Positions 15,936-25,670 of a stretch of DNA of 64,000 nt are shown piece after piece; position 1 is the stretch's first letter, and every line of letters starts with the position of its first letter. The notes below the pieces were generated by a model. The model saw only the letters and a list, made by a program, of their open reading frames with translations, had not been told where the DNA came from and ran no database searches. Origin of the DNA: Paracoccaceae bacterium (GTDB lineage Bacteria; Pseudomonadota; Alphaproteobacteria; Rhodobacterales; Rhodobacteraceae); NCBI GenBank assembly GCA_022843025.1, contig JALHOL010000003.1:124001-188000 (forward strand). The letters are read 5' to 3'. Position numbers and translations under genes: made by a program.

Positions 15936-18278
15936 TCAGCGCCCGAACTTCCCCTTCAGCGCATCGGCAAAAGCATTGCCTCCCGTCGCCTCTTTCGGAC
16001 CGGCCGATGAGGGCACGGGTTTGCCGCCACCGCTCCGCATCTGGGGCTTGGGGTTTGCAGCGCCCCGCTCTGCCGCACGCTCGCGCGCCTCGCCGGAATC
16101 CGCTTTCATGGTCAGCGCAATCCGTTTGCGCGCCGCGTCCACCTCGACCACGCGCACCTTCACCACATCGCCGGCCTTCACCACCTCATGCGGGTCTTTG
16201 ACGAAACGGTCGGCCAGCTGGCTTACATGAACCAGTCCGTCCTGATGCACTCCGATATCGACAAAGGCGCCAAAGGCCGCGACGTTGGTGACCGTCCCTT
16301 CCAGCAGCATCCCCGGCTTCAGATCGCGGATTTCATTCACGCCATCGGCAAAGGTGGCCGTCCGGAACGATGGCCGGGGATCGCGGCCCGGCTTTTCCAG
16401 TTCCGCGAAAATATCCTTCACCGTTGGCAGGCCGAACCTTTCATCCACGAATTGCCGCGGATCGACGGATTTCAGAGCCGCCGCATCGCCCATCAGCGTA
16501 CGAATGTCGCGCCCGCAGGCCGCGACGATCCGGCGTGCCACGTCATAAGCCTCGGGGTGGACCGAGGATGCGTCCAGCGGTTCCGCCCCGCCCGCGATCC
16601 GCAGGAACCCGGCTGCCTGTTCAAAGGCCTTGGGTCCAAGCCGCGCGACTTTCAACAGATCACGCCGGGTCTTGAACGGGCCGTTCTGGTCACGATGCGC
16701 GACAATGGCATCGGCAAGCGACGCCCCCACCCCCGACACCCGCGCGAGCAAGGGTGCCGATGCGGTGTTCAGATCCACGCCCACCGCGTTCACCGCATCC
16801 TCGACAACCGCCTCCAGCGACCGGCCCAGACGGTGCTGGTCAACGTCATGCTGATACTGGCCCACGCCGATGCTCTTTGGTTCGATCTTGACAAGTTCTG
16901 CCAGCGGATCCTGCAATCTGCGGGCAATAGAGACTGCTCCCCTGATCGAAACGTCCAAATCCGGGAATTCCTTCGCGGCGAGTTCCGATGCCGAATAGAC
17001 CGACGCCCCCGCCTCGCTGACGATCACCTTCACCGGTTTTTCCGCCCCCGGCAGCACGGCCAGCAGGTCAGCCACCAGCTTTTCCGTCTCGCGGCTGGCG
17101 GTGCCGTTGCCGATGGCGATCAGCTTAACTCCATGCTTGCCGATCAGCTGCGCCAGCGCCACCTGCGCCCCGCGCAGGTCGTTCTTGGGCTGGAAGGGAT
17201 AGACAGTATCCGTTGCCAGCACCTTGCCTGTGGCATCCACCACCGCGACCTTCACCCCGGTCCGGATGCCGGGGTCCAGCCCCATCGTGGCCTTGCCGCC
17301 CGCAGGGGCCGCCAGCAGAAGGTCCTTCAGGTTGCGCGCAAAGACGCGGATCGCCTCTTCCTCGGCCCGTTCCCGCATCTCGCCCATCAGATCGAGCGTC
17401 AGAGAGGTGCGGATCTTCACCCGCCAGGCCCAGGCCGCCGCTTCGCGCAGCCAGGCGTCCCCCGGCCCGCGACCCAGATTCTGGCCCTGCGTGGCCAGAA
17501 CCGCCGCACAGGCACGCTCCGCCGGGCTGTCGCCCTTGGGGGCGTCGGCATCGATCTCCAGATCCAGCGTCAGAAACCCCTCATTCCGCCCGCGCAGCAT
17601 CGCCAGCACGCGGTGCGAGGGCGCACCCGCCCAGCCTTCGGAATGCGCGAAATAGTCGGAAAACTTGGCCCCTTCGGCCTCTTTCCCATCCACCACCTTC
17701 GCCACCAGCTTGGCCACCTGTTTCATATGCCCGCGCAGCCGCCCCAGCAGATCGGCATTTTCGGCCAGCCCTTCGGCCAGAATGTCGCGCGCGCCTTCCA
17801 GCACGGCCTTCACATCGGGCACCGCCTCGGTGATGAACGCCTCGGCCAGCCGGGCCGGATCGGCCATCCGGTCGGCCAGAATCGCCTCGAACAGCGGGCC
17901 CAGCCCGTTTTCCCGCGCGATCATTGCCCGCGTGCGCCGCTTGGGCTTGTAGGGCAGATAGATGTCTTCCAGTTCCGCCTTGGTCGTGGCCTTCACGATC
18001 GCGCCTTGCAGGGCGCCGGTCATCTTGCCCTGCTCGGTGATCGACGACAGGATCGCCGCCCGCCGCGCCTCCATCTCGCGCAGATAGGCAAGACGTTCGG
18101 CAAGCGTCCGCAACTGCGTGTCGTCCAGCCCGCCCGTCACCTCTTTGCGGTATCGCGCAACGAAGGGCACAGTCGCGCCTTCATCCAGCAATCCGACAGC
18201 CGCCGCCACTTGGGCGGGCTGCGCGCCAATCTCGGTTGCGATGGTCTGGGCGATGCGGCGCGTGGTATCGGGGGTCAT
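15936..18278 (-). CDS. tex: Tex family S1 RNA-binding transcription accessory protein
   Basis: A 780-aa protein with the Tex architecture. An N-terminal helical region opens [20 protein letters not shown]. The YqgF/RuvC-like domain is around [20 protein letters not shown] and [14 protein letters not shown]. Next come helix-hairpin-helix repeats ([18 protein letters not shown]-type segment) and a C-terminal S1 domain ([20 protein letters not shown] ... [17 protein letters not shown]). Tex proteins bind nucleic acid and influence transcription and stress tolerance. The start at 18278 is set by AGAAGGAATTCC before ATG; the longer open frame to 18593 runs into the divergent promoter region. Confidence 0.94.
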   Translation of the reverse strand: MTPDTTRRIAQTIATEIGAQPAQVAAAVGLLDEGATVPFVARYRKEVTGGLDDTQLRTLAERLAYLREMEARRAAILSSITEQGKMTGALQGAIVKATTKAELEDIYLPYKPKRRTRAMIARENGLGPLFEAILADRMADPARLAEAFITEAVPDVKAVLEGARDILAEGLAENADLLGRLRGHMKQVAKLVAKVVDGKEAEGAKFSDYFAHSEGWAGAPSHRVLAMLRGRNEGFLTLDLEIDADAPKGDSPAERACAAVLATQGQNLGRGPGDAWLREAAAWAWRVKIRTSLTLDLMGEMRERAEEEAIRVFARNLKDLLLAAPAGGKATMGLDPGIRTGVKVAVVDATGKVLATDTVYPFQPKNDLRGAQVALAQLIGKHGVKLIAIGNGTASRETEKLVADLLAVLPGAEKPVKVIVSEAGASVYSASELAAKEFPDLDVSIRGAVSIARRLQDPLAELVKIEPKSIGVGQYQHDVDQHRLGRSLEAVVEDAVNAVGVDLNTASAPLLARVSGVGASLADAIVAHRDQNGPFKTRRDLLKVARLGPKAFEQAAGFLRIAGGAEPLDASSVHPEAYDVARRIVAACGRDIRTLMGDAAALKSVDPRQFVDERFGLPTVKDIFAELEKPGRDPRPSFRTATFADGVNEIRDLKPGMLLEGTVTNVAAFGAFVDIGVHQDGLVHVSQLADRFVKDPHEVVKAGDVVKVRVVEVDAARKRIALTMKADSGEARERAAERGAANPKPQMRSGGGKPVPSSAGPKEATGGNAFADALKGKFGR

Positions 18279-18443
18279 GGAATTCCTTCTCGGAGAGGGT
18301 CGAGTCGCGGGCGGCGACCATAGCCGCGCCCTGCCCCGCATCCAAGCCCGCCCGCACCCGCCCGACACCGCAAGGGGACACAGGTTCGGCACAGGTACGC
18401 AACCCCCCTGCACAAAGCCCGCCACACCGCCTAGATTGGCGCA

Positions 18444-19181
18444 ATGACAGATGTCCCCCCCAATTCCGGCCAGCCCGCCCTGCGCGTGGCGTCGTGGAAC
18501 ATCCACAAGGGTATCGGCACCGACCGGCGGCGCGATCTGATGCGCACCACCGCCGTGATCGCCGAAATCGCCCCCGATCTGATGACCTTGCAAGAGGCCG
18601 ATCTGCGCTTCGGCACCCGCGCGGGGCTGCTAGACCTTGACCACCTGCATTCCGAAACCGGCCTCAGGCCGCTTCCCATCGGGCTGGGCGGGCCATCGCA
18701 TGGCTGGCATGGCAACGTGATCCTCTTTCGCGATGCAGAGGTTATCGACCATCACCGTCTGTCCCTGCCGGGGCTGGAACCGCGCGGGGCGCTGGTCACT
18801 GATCTTGACCTCGGTCATGGCCGATTGCGCGTGGTGGCCGCCCATCTGGCCCTTTTGCGCCAGTTTCGCAGGGCGCAGGCGCGCGCGATCCTCGATCTAT
18901 TGAACCAGCTGCCGCCCCTTCCCACCCTGCTCATGGGTGATCTGAACGAATGGAAGACCGGGCCGCGCACGCCCCTCGCCGATCTGGCCCGTCACTTTGT
19001 CCTGACCGATCCAGTGCCCAGCTTTCCCACGCGCAGGCCCTTCCTTCCGCTAGACAGGATGATGACCACCGCCGAGGGGCGGCTTTCCGACATCGCCGCG
19101 CATGATACGCCCCTCGCCCGCCGCGCCTCTGACCACCTGCCGCTGACGGCCCGCCTGCATCTGCCGGGGCTTTGGGCATGA
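18444..19181 (+). CDS. Endonuclease/exonuclease/phosphatase family protein
   Basis: A 245-aa protein with the DNase I-like fold. The signatures are [14 protein letters not shown] (Asn in SWNIHKG), [12 protein letters not shown] (catalytic Glu in LQEAD), [10 protein letters not shown] (GDLN) and [10 protein letters not shown] (SDHLP), all catalytic or metal-binding in the superfamily. No signal peptide is evident. It could act on phospholipids, nucleic acids or phosphoesters. Its stop overlaps the start of the following phospholipase D gene (ATGA), which suggests joint work on lipid head groups or DNA, as EEP-PLD pairs recur in proteobacteria. The substrate is not resolved. Confidence 0.86.
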   Translation: MTDVPPNSGQPALRVASWNIHKGIGTDRRRDLMRTTAVIAEIAPDLMTLQEADLRFGTRAGLLDLDHLHSETGLRPLPIGLGGPSHGWHGNVILFRDAEVIDHHRLSLPGLEPRGALVTDLDLGHGRLRVVAAHLALLRQFRRAQARAILDLLNQLPPLPTLLMGDLNEWKTGPRTPLADLARHFVLTDPVPSFPTRRPFLPLDRMMTTAEGRLSDIAAHDTPLARRASDHLPLTARLHLPGLWA

Positions 19182-20740
19182 TCCCCGGCCTGATCCTGTG
19201 GATCGGCGTTGCGGTGGCGCTTTTTCTTGGGGCTTCGGCGCTTGCCATGCGGTCCTACAACCGCTTTGCCGCCCGCGCCCGGGGCAGCCGCAGCACCCAT
19301 CTTCCGGTTGAGGGCCCGCAAACCCCGCTGGACCGCTTGCTTCAGCCCCAGATCGAGGCCCATCCCGGCCGCAACGGACTGGCCAATCTGCTGGGGCCAA
19401 AAGATGCTTTTGCCGCGCGCAGCCTTTCGGCCAGCCATGCCGGGCGCAGCCTTGATCTGATCTACTATATCTGGCGGGCCGATACCTCTGGCCGGCTGCT
19501 GATGGCCGATCTTCTGGCCGCCGCCGACCGGGGGGTGCGCGTGCGCCTTCTGCTGGATGATGTGAACGTGCAGGGGTTCGATCTGGCCTTTCTTGGTCTG
19601 ACCCAGCACCCGAATATCGAGGTGCGGCTGTTCAACCCGACGCGCAATCGCGGCCATTGGCTGCGCCGCTCTGGTGAGTTCCTCCTTGGCCTGTCCCGCT
19701 TCAACCGCCGCATGCATGGCAAGATCTGGATTGCGGATGGTCGGCTGGCCATTCTGGGCGGGCGCAATGTGGGCGACCTTTACTTTGGCGCATCCGACAA
19801 AAGCGGGCGGCTGGCCCATGATGCCGACATCATCCTTGCAGGCCCCCTCGTGGCCGAGGCCGCCGCCCTGTTCGACCGGTTCTGGAACCTTGGTCTTTCG
19901 CTGCCTCTGGTCACGCTCTGGCCAAACCTGCGCTTGAACCCGGCGCGGTTTCGCCGCCGCCTGGCGCAGCGCACTACGGCACCGTTTTCCCAGCAATATC
20001 GCGATCAGGCCATCGCCGGGCGCAGCGCCGACGATCTGCTCTGCGCTCCCTTGCGCTGGATCGAGGAGGTCAGCCTGCTTGCCGATCCGCCAGAAAAGGC
20101 GATGGGGCAGCGGGCCGAACCCTGGTTGGCCGACCGGATCGGCGACCTGCTGCAAAGCGCCGAGTCAGAAATCCGGCTGACCACACCCTATTTCGTGCCG
20201 GGATCGCGCGGCCTGTCGGCAATCACCGGGCTGGCCGAACGTGGGGTGGCGGTCAAGGTGCTCACCAATTCGCTGTCGACAACCGATGTGGCCGGGGTTC
20301 ACGCGGCCTATGCCCATTACCGCCATCCGCTTCTGGCCTCTGGCGCGGCACTTTGGGAATTCGCGCCGATCCGAACCCGCCGCCGCGGACTGCCCGCGGG
20401 GATCAGGGGCAGCCGGGACAGGCTGCATGCCAAGATCTTCCTGATTGACGGCACCTGCGCGCTGGTCGGTTCGCACAATTTCGACATGCGCTCTGCGCAT
20501 CTCAACACCGAATTTGGCCTGCTGTTCCGCGATCCGATGCTGGGCGGCGAACTTGCGGCGCTGTTTGACCGGCAAACCGCACCGGACTCGGCCTTTGCTG
20601 TCACACTTGAGAATGGCGCGCTGCATTGGAACATCGTCGAGGATGGACGCAAGGGCAAGGAACGCAATGAACCCGAAGCGTCCGTCCTGCGTCGCCTTGC
20701 CGCCTGGGCGATGGCCTTTCTGCCGCATGACTGGCTGTAA
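19178..20740 (+). CDS. Phospholipase D family protein, cardiolipin synthase-like
   Basis: A 520-aa protein with an N-terminal transmembrane segment (LILWIGVAVALFLGASALAM) and two HKD motifs: HGKIWIADGRLAILGG (about residue 184) and HAKIFLIDGTCALVGSHN (about 417). Both fit HxK(x)4D and together form one PLD active site. Such membrane-anchored two-HKD proteins are cardiolipin synthases or transphosphatidylases in the inner membrane. The ATG at 19178 overlaps the TGA of the upstream gene. It ends 9 bp before the convergent glycerate kinase gene. The precise lipid reaction is inferred from family. Confidence 0.87.
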   Translation: MIPGLILWIGVAVALFLGASALAMRSYNRFAARARGSRSTHLPVEGPQTPLDRLLQPQIEAHPGRNGLANLLGPKDAFAARSLSASHAGRSLDLIYYIWRADTSGRLLMADLLAAADRGVRVRLLLDDVNVQGFDLAFLGLTQHPNIEVRLFNPTRNRGHWLRRSGEFLLGLSRFNRRMHGKIWIADGRLAILGGRNVGDLYFGASDKSGRLAHDADIILAGPLVAEAAALFDRFWNLGLSLPLVTLWPNLRLNPARFRRRLAQRTTAPFSQQYRDQAIAGRSADDLLCAPLRWIEEVSLLADPPEKAMGQRAEPWLADRIGDLLQSAESEIRLTTPYFVPGSRGLSAITGLAERGVAVKVLTNSLSTTDVAGVHAAYAHYRHPLLASGAALWEFAPIRTRRRGLPAGIRGSRDRLHAKIFLIDGTCALVGSHNFDMRSAHLNTEFGLLFRDPMLGGELAALFDRQTAPDSAFAVTLENGALHWNIVEDGRKGKERNEPEASVLRRLAAWAMAFLPHDWL

Positions 20741-20749
20741 GGCGCTGCG

Positions 20750-22018
20750 TCAACCGGGCGGCAGAATCAGCACGGCCCTGAAATCGTTCACATTGGTCAG
20801 CGTTGGCCCGGTGATCACCTGATCGCCCAGCGCGGCGAAAAAGCTGTGCGCGTCATTGGCCGCCAGCGCGCGCCCTGCATCCACCCCGGCCCGCGCCGCC
20901 CGCGCCAGCGTATCGGGTGCCACCCGCGCGCCAGCCACCTCTGCCGCGCCATCCACACCGTCGGTATCGCAGGCAATCGCATGCACCTGGGGATGCCCGC
21001 GCAGCGCCAGCGCAAGGGCGAGGCAGAATTCCGCATTCGGCCCACCGATGCCATCGCCCCGCCGCGTCACTGTCAGTTCCCCGCCCGACAGCAGCAGTAC
21101 GGGCCGATTCCCGGCGCGCAGCCCTTCCGCCGCCTCTACCGCCAGCCTCGCATGGGCGATGGCCGCCTCCCGCGCTTCACCCTCCAAGGCATCGCCCAGC
21201 AGCCGGACCTCTACGCCCTTTGCCATCTGGGCTGCCGCCGTCAGCGACTGGATCGGCGCGGCATAAATCACATTCTCCACCCGCCCCAGCCGCGCATCGC
21301 CGGGCGGCACCACGCCCGAAGGCCCGTTCAGCGCCGCCGTCACACTGTTCGGCACGTCCACCTTCCACCGCTCCAGCACCGCTCGCGCCTCGGCCACGGT
21401 CGAGGCATCGCCGACGGTCGGGCCTGATCCGATGAAAGCCGGATCATCGCCCGGCACATCCGATATCATCAGCGTCAGCATCCGCGCGGGCCAGGCTGCC
21501 GCCGCCAGCTGCCCGCCCTTCACCCGGCTCAGATGCTTGCGGACCGTGTTCATCCGGTCAATCGGCGCACCAGAGGCCAGCAGCGCGGCATTCACCGCCT
21601 GTTTCTCCGCCAGCGTCACTCCGGCAACAGGTGCCACCAGCAAAGCCGAAGCCCCGCCCGAAATCAGCGCCAGCACGAAATCCCCCTCGCCCAGCCCCGC
21701 CACCAAATCCAGCATCCGCGCGGTGGCCGCCGCCCCGGCTGCGTCCGGCACCGGATGCGCGGCCTCCACGATCTCGATCCCCCGGCAGGGGCGGCCATAG
21801 CCATAGCGCGTGATCACCAACCCCTCGCAGGGGCCCCAGGCGGCCTCCACCGCTTCGGCCATGCGGGCGCTGGCCTTGCCTGCGCCAATAACAACCACCC
21901 GCCCCGCAGGTTTGGGTGGCAGGAACTGCGCCAACGACCGCATCGGATCGGCCACTTCGACCGCCCGGTCGAAAAGGGCCCGCAGGAACGCCGCCGGTCC
22001 GATTTCAGAAAGATTCAT
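20750..22018 (-). CDS. Glycerate 2-kinase (MOFRL/DUF4147 family, TtuD/GckA type)
   Basis: A 422-aa protein with an N-terminal DUF4147 domain (VVVIGAGKASARMAEAVE; ALISGGASALLVAPV; DRMNTVRKHLSRVKGGQLA) and a C-terminal MOFRL domain (VLLLSGGELTVT, GIGGPNAEFCLALAL, ACDTDGVDG, NDAHSFFAALGDQVITGPTLTNVND). Older annotations call it hydroxypyruvate reductase; characterised members phosphorylate D-glycerate to 2-phosphoglycerate. It follows pxpC by 33 bp and may be in the same operon, although no metabolic link to 5-oxoproline is established. Confidence 0.9.
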   Translation of the reverse strand: MNLSEIGPAAFLRALFDRAVEVADPMRSLAQFLPPKPAGRVVVIGAGKASARMAEAVEAAWGPCEGLVITRYGYGRPCRGIEIVEAAHPVPDAAGAAATARMLDLVAGLGEGDFVLALISGGASALLVAPVAGVTLAEKQAVNAALLASGAPIDRMNTVRKHLSRVKGGQLAAAAWPARMLTLMISDVPGDDPAFIGSGPTVGDASTVAEARAVLERWKVDVPNSVTAALNGPSGVVPPGDARLGRVENVIYAAPIQSLTAAAQMAKGVEVRLLGDALEGEAREAAIAHARLAVEAAEGLRAGNRPVLLLSGGELTVTRRGDGIGGPNAEFCLALALALRGHPQVHAIACDTDGVDGAAEVAGARVAPDTLARAARAGVDAGRALAANDAHSFFAALGDQVITGPTLTNVNDFRAVLILPPG

Positions 22019-22051
22019 CCGCCCCTCCTGCGCTGCGCAGATCGCGCAGCC

Positions 22052-22984
22052 TCATGTCCGTTCCAGCAACCGCCGCAGGGCCGCCGCCCGCAATCGCACC
22101 ATCGCCACCGCCTGTTCCGGGGTTACTGATCGAAAGCGCACCTCTGCATGTGGCCGCAATTGCGCGAAAGCGTCCAGTTCGGAACCGACCAGCGTGGCGA
22201 TCTTCGGATAGCCCCCGGTCGTCTGATGATCTGCCATCAGCACAGCCGCCACCCCATCCCCCGCCACTTGCACCGATCCGCGCAACACGGGTTCGGACGG
22301 GATGCCCAGCGCATCTTCGGGTGCCAGCGATGGCCCGCGCAGGCGCACCCCCATCCGATCATAGGCATCGGTCAGATGAAAGCGTGCTCCCAGCAGCATC
22401 TCGATCCGTTCCGGCGCAAAGAACCGCTCTTGCGGCCCGATCACCAGCGGCACCGCATCCCCGCGCGGCCGCGCCCAGACCGGGCAGGCCATCGGCCGCG
22501 CCGCAACCGTTCGCGCCTGTTCAACCACCAGCCGCCGGCCTGCCACAACGGCACCACCGCCCAACCCGGACAGCGCATGTGTGGCCACACTGCCCAGCCA
22601 CGGTTCTGCCACCAACACCCCGGCAAAGGCGATCGTGCACCACGCCCCCCAAGGCCCGCGCCGGATCGCCAGCCGGTCGCCTTCGCGCAAGCTTACCACC
22701 GACCACGACCCCGTCCGCGCCGCCCCGGCCTCCACCACAAAGCCGCCACCCGCCACCGCGACCGACAACGCCCCCGCCTCGACCTCCAGCACCAGCCCGC
22801 CCAGCGACATTTCGACCGCCGCCGCGCCCGGCGCATTGCCCAGCGCGTGATTGGCCAGCGCCAGCGCCGCCCGGTCCATCGCGCCAGAGGCCGGCACGCC
22901 AAAGCGCATCAGCCCGACCCGCCCGCCATCCTGGACCGAACAATGCGGCCCGGCCGCGATCACCCGCAGCACCGCCCGCGCCAT
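22052..22984 (-). CDS. pxpC: 5-oxoprolinase subunit C
   Basis: A 310-aa member of the biotin-dependent carboxyltransferase/KipA (allophanate hydrolase subunit 2) family. It opens MARAVLRVIAAGPHCSVQDGGRVG and has GVPASGAMDRAALALANHALGN and the C-terminal DHQTTGGYPKIATLV, all typical. With PxpA and PxpB it hydrolyses 5-oxo-L-proline to glutamate using ATP. Its ATG overlaps the pxpB stop (TGATG), indicating translational coupling. Confidence 0.95.
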   Translation of the reverse strand: MARAVLRVIAAGPHCSVQDGGRVGLMRFGVPASGAMDRAALALANHALGNAPGAAAVEMSLGGLVLEVEAGALSVAVAGGGFVVEAGAARTGSWSVVSLREGDRLAIRRGPWGAWCTIAFAGVLVAEPWLGSVATHALSGLGGGAVVAGRRLVVEQARTVAARPMACPVWARPRGDAVPLVIGPQERFFAPERIEMLLGARFHLTDAYDRMGVRLRGPSLAPEDALGIPSEPVLRGSVQVAGDGVAAVLMADHQTTGGYPKIATLVGSELDAFAQLRPHAEVRFRSVTPEQAVAMVRLRAAALRRLLERT

Positions 22985-23664
22985 CAGCCGCGCTCCGCTG
23001 CGGCGAAATCGTCCAGCCCCACGCGCCGGAACCGCACCCTGTCACCCACATCGAACAGAAAAGGCCGCGCCGCATCCCCCGTCAGAATCCGCGTAAGCGA
23101 CCGCCCGATCACCCACCATCCTGTCGGCATGGTCAGTGTCGTCACCAGACATTGCCCCCCCGCAATAATGACGCTGCCCGCCGCGACGCCCCGCACGGGG
23201 GCCGCCTTGCGCGGCAGGTGAATCGCCTCTGGCACGCCGGTCAGATAGGCATAGCCGGGGGCAAAGCCGTACATGAACACCCGGTAGTCGCCTGCCAGAT
23301 GCGCCGCGATCACCGCTTCTGCGCTTAGCCCCGTCGCACTTGCCACAGCAGCCAGATCGCGCCCGAACTCCCCATCATAGCAGACCAGAACCTCGTGCCC
23401 TGCCCCGTCCACCCTGTCTGGCCGGGCAAGGGAAAGCCGCGCCTCCACCCCAGCCGCGACAGCCGCGTGATCGGTCATCAGCGGGTCAAAGACCACCAGC
23501 AGGTTCACCATGGCAGGCACCACCTCTACCTGCCCCCCCACCGGATCTTCGCGCAACACCCGGTCCAGCGCCAACACCGCATCATGCACGCCGTCTGTCA
23601 CAGCTGCGCCGAAATCCACCAGCACGGCACGGTCGGCCACCGGGGTCAGGCGCGGATAGTCCAT
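22984..23664 (-). CDS. pxpB: 5-oxoprolinase subunit B
   Basis: A 226-aa member of the KipI/allophanate hydrolase subunit 1 family. It begins MDYPRLTPVADRAVLVDFG, and the signature VFMYGFAPGYAYLTGVPEAI lies in the C-terminal half. It forms a complex with PxpC within the ATP-dependent 5-oxoprolinase. The start at 23664 is one base after the pxpA stop (TGAGATG); the longer open frame to 23934 shadows pxpA. The conserved start motif and spacing support this choice. Confidence 0.94.
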   Translation of the reverse strand: MDYPRLTPVADRAVLVDFGAAVTDGVHDAVLALDRVLREDPVGGQVEVVPAMVNLLVVFDPLMTDHAAVAAGVEARLSLARPDRVDGAGHEVLVCYDGEFGRDLAAVASATGLSAEAVIAAHLAGDYRVFMYGFAPGYAYLTGVPEAIHLPRKAAPVRGVAAGSVIIAGGQCLVTTLTMPTGWWVIGRSLTRILTGDAARPFLFDVGDRVRFRRVGLDDFAAAERG

Positions 23665-23665
23665 C

Positions 23666-24433
23666 TCAGACCCCGGCAAAGGGGCGGATGGCAAGCCCTG
23701 CCGCCTCAAGGCTTGCGCGCAGGCCGCGCGCCAGTGCCACCGCACCGGGCGTGTCGCCATGCACACAGACCGACCGCGCCGCCAAGGCGACCTCACCCCC
23801 GCCCAGCACCGGCATCCGGCCCGTCTCGGCAAATCGCAGCAGCCGCTCTGCCACCATCGCAGGATCGTGCAATACCGCGCCCGCCTGCCCGCGCGGCACC
23901 AGCCGCCCGTCGGCGCGATAGGCGCGGTCGGCAAAGACCTCGGACACCACCTCGAGCCCGGCCTTGCGCCCCTCTATCTCCAACTCCGTTCCGGAAATTG
24001 CCAGCAGCGCAAGTTTACCCGGCAGCGCACGCACCGCCCCGGCAATGGCCGCCGCCACTTCGGCCCGGTCGGCGGCCAAATTGGCCAGCGCCCCATGCGC
24101 CTTGACGTATCGCACCGGCACCCCGGCCAGCGCGGCCACGCCCTGCAAGGCACCCACCTGCGCGGCCACCATGCGCGCAATCTCATTCGGCGTCATCGGG
24201 ATCACCCGCCGTCCGAAACCCTCGCGGTCGGCATAGCCGGGATGGGCACCCACGACGACGCCGCGCTCTGCCGCCAACCGAAGGCTAGCAAACATCACCT
24301 CGGGGTCGCCCGCATGGCCGCCGCAGGCCAGATTGGCGCTGCTGACAATGTCCAGCATCGCCGCGTCATCGCCCATGGCCCAAGGCCCAAACCCCTCGCC
24401 CAGATCGGCATTCAGGTCGATCTCGTGCAGCAA
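23666..24433 (-). CDS. pxpA: 5-oxoprolinase subunit A (LamB/YcsF family)
   Basis: All family motifs are present: EIDLNADLGEGFG, SANLACGGHAGDP, GAHPGYADREGFGRR, VKAHGALANLAADR and VCVHGDTPGAVALAR. It is the third component of the prokaryotic 5-oxoprolinase that opens 5-oxoproline, a spontaneous glutamine/glutamate damage product. The start is taken as TTG at 24433 (LLHEIDLNADLGE), giving 255 aa, close to the family length, with a G-rich run GGGGGGAT upstream. The open frame continues to a GTG at 24529, so a longer N-terminus cannot be excluded. It is the first gene of the pxpABC operon. Confidence 0.92.
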   Translation of the reverse strand: MLHEIDLNADLGEGFGPWAMGDDAAMLDIVSSANLACGGHAGDPEVMFASLRLAAERGVVVGAHPGYADREGFGRRVIPMTPNEIARMVAAQVGALQGVAALAGVPVRYVKAHGALANLAADRAEVAAAIAGAVRALPGKLALLAISGTELEIEGRKAGLEVVSEVFADRAYRADGRLVPRGQAGAVLHDPAMVAERLLRFAETGRMPVLGGGEVALAARSVCVHGDTPGAVALARGLRASLEAAGLAIRPFAGV

Positions 24434-24537
24434 TGGCCCATCCCCCCGATTCGCCCCGCCCGTCCCGTGATCCTGCCCGTCCACCGCCCCGGGGAAAACC
24501 CGAAAAGCCAGCGCGCCCACCGACCACACTTTTCCTC

Positions 24538-24566
24538 TTGCACAAGGGTTTGCCCTTCGTTAGACC
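24538..24566 (+). promoter_or_regulatory. Sigma-70-type promoter for tRNA-Glu
   Basis: TTGCAC (24538-24543) is followed after 17 bp by TAGACC (24561-24566). Initiation would fall near 24573, about a dozen bases before the mature tRNA. Spacing is canonical but the -10 match is weak. Confidence 0.5.
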
Positions 24567-24584
24567 GCCCCCACCAAACGCCGT

Positions 24585-24659
24585 GGCCCGTTCGTCTATC
24601 GGTTAGGACACCAGGTTTTCAACCTGGGAAGAGGGGTTCGACTCCCCTACGGGCTGCCA
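24585..24659 (+). tRNA. tRNA-Glu (anticodon TTC)
   Basis: A 75-nt cloverleaf with encoded CCA. The acceptor stem GGCCCGT pairs with ACGGGCT (G-U at position 1). The anticodon stem is CCAGG/CCTGG with loop TTTTCAA, giving anticodon TTC. The T-arm is GAGGGGTTCGACTCCCCT. The match to bacterial tRNA-Glu is complete. Confidence 0.98.
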
Positions 24660-24808
24660 CGTTCTCCCCTCCCGAAATTGCTGTTCGCATGTAAACGCCG
24701 CGCTTAGGCGCGCGCTTGCCCGGCAAGGCCCCCTTTGCGCCAAGAAGTCTTGCGTCATGCTGCGGCTTGCCTATCCTGCGCCGAACCAGTCCTTTTTCAC
24801 GGTGCTCT

Positions 24809-25624
24809 ATGACACGCCCGCGCAAGCCCCTTTTCGCCCGCTCGCTTTTCCTTTCCCTTTTCACCCTTCTGCCCGGCCTTGCGCTGGCGGCCCCCTGTTC
24901 CGATACCGGGGGCCAATATGAAGAATGGAAACCCCTGATGGCCGCCGAGGCCGAGGCGGCAGGCGTTGGCCGCCGGGGGATCGAGGCGCTGATGGCGACC
25001 AGCTACTCCAAGGCCACCATCGGGGCAGACCGCAACCAGAAAAGCTTCAAATACAGCCTCGACAAGTTTCTTGAGGTTCGCGGTGCCAATGCCATCATAT
25101 CGCAAGGCCGCAAGCGCAAGGCGCAGAACCCCGATTTCTATGCCGCACTTGAAGGGCAATACGGGGTGCCTGCGGGCGTTCTGATCGCCATTCACGGGAT
25201 GGAAACGGGGTTCGGCAATTTCATGGGCGATACCAATGTCGTTTCGGCCATCGCCACGCTGGCCTATGACTGCCGCCGCTCGGATTTCTTCACCCCCCAT
25301 CTGATCGGGGCGCTGAAGCTGATCGATGCAGGCGCCATCAGCCCGCAAACGCAGGGCGCGAAACATGGGGAATTGGGCCATACCCAGTTCCTGCCCGGCA
25401 ATGCGCTGACCTATGGCGTCGATGGCAATGGCGACGGTCGTGTCGATCTGACGGATCTCGTCGATGCCATGGCCTCGACCGCCAATTTCCTGCGCCAAAA
25501 GGGCTGGCGTCCCGGCGCGGGCTATCAACCGGGCGAGCCGAACTTCGCGGTGATCGAGGCGTGGAACGCCGCCACCGTCTATCAGCAGGCCATCGCCCTG
25601 ATGGGTGCGCAAATCGACAGTTGA
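24809..25624 (+). CDS. Lytic murein transglycosylase, MltB/GH103 type
   Basis: A 271-aa exported protein with a signal peptide (MTRPRKPLFARSLFLSLFTL...LALA). The GH103 core includes LIAIHGMETGFGNFMGDTNV, with the catalytic Glu in HGMETGFG, then SAIATLAYDCRRSDFF and GHTQFLPGNALTYGVDGNGDG. It cleaves the glycan strands of peptidoglycan and forms 1,6-anhydro ends. Cys near the N-terminus of the mature part (APCSDTGGQ) is not in a lipobox, so it is probably soluble in the periplasm. The start at 24809 is chosen by the signal peptide; the open frame begins at 24716. It follows tRNA-Glu in the same direction. Confidence 0.9.
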   Translation: MTRPRKPLFARSLFLSLFTLLPGLALAAPCSDTGGQYEEWKPLMAAEAEAAGVGRRGIEALMATSYSKATIGADRNQKSFKYSLDKFLEVRGANAIISQGRKRKAQNPDFYAALEGQYGVPAGVLIAIHGMETGFGNFMGDTNVVSAIATLAYDCRRSDFFTPHLIGALKLIDAGAISPQTQGAKHGELGHTQFLPGNALTYGVDGNGDGRVDLTDLVDAMASTANFLRQKGWRPGAGYQPGEPNFAVIEAWNAATVYQQAIALMGAQIDS

Positions 25625-25636
25625 ACTTGCGGGTGG

Positions 25637-25654
25637 CGGGGGCAGCAGCCCCCG
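25637..25654. terminator. Hairpin between convergent transglycosylase and ABC ATPase genes
   Basis: CGGGGGC (25637-25643) and GCCCCCG (25648-25654) form a 7-bp stem with loop AGCA. It lies in the 46-bp gap between two convergent genes and could stop transcription from both sides. There is no T-tract, so confidence is moderate. Confidence 0.5.
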
Positions 25655-25670
25655 TCCTGCGACGGCAGGA

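Noticed and set aside
16188-18323. A 711-codon plus-strand open frame opposite tex
   Set aside because: Tex has strong domain evidence on the minus strand. The antisense frame shows no recognisable motif and shadow-frame composition.
22148-23221. A 357-codon plus-strand open frame opposite pxpB and pxpC
   Set aside because: The pxp genes have clear motifs and coupled starts; the antisense frame is His/Arg/Pro-rich shadow sequence.
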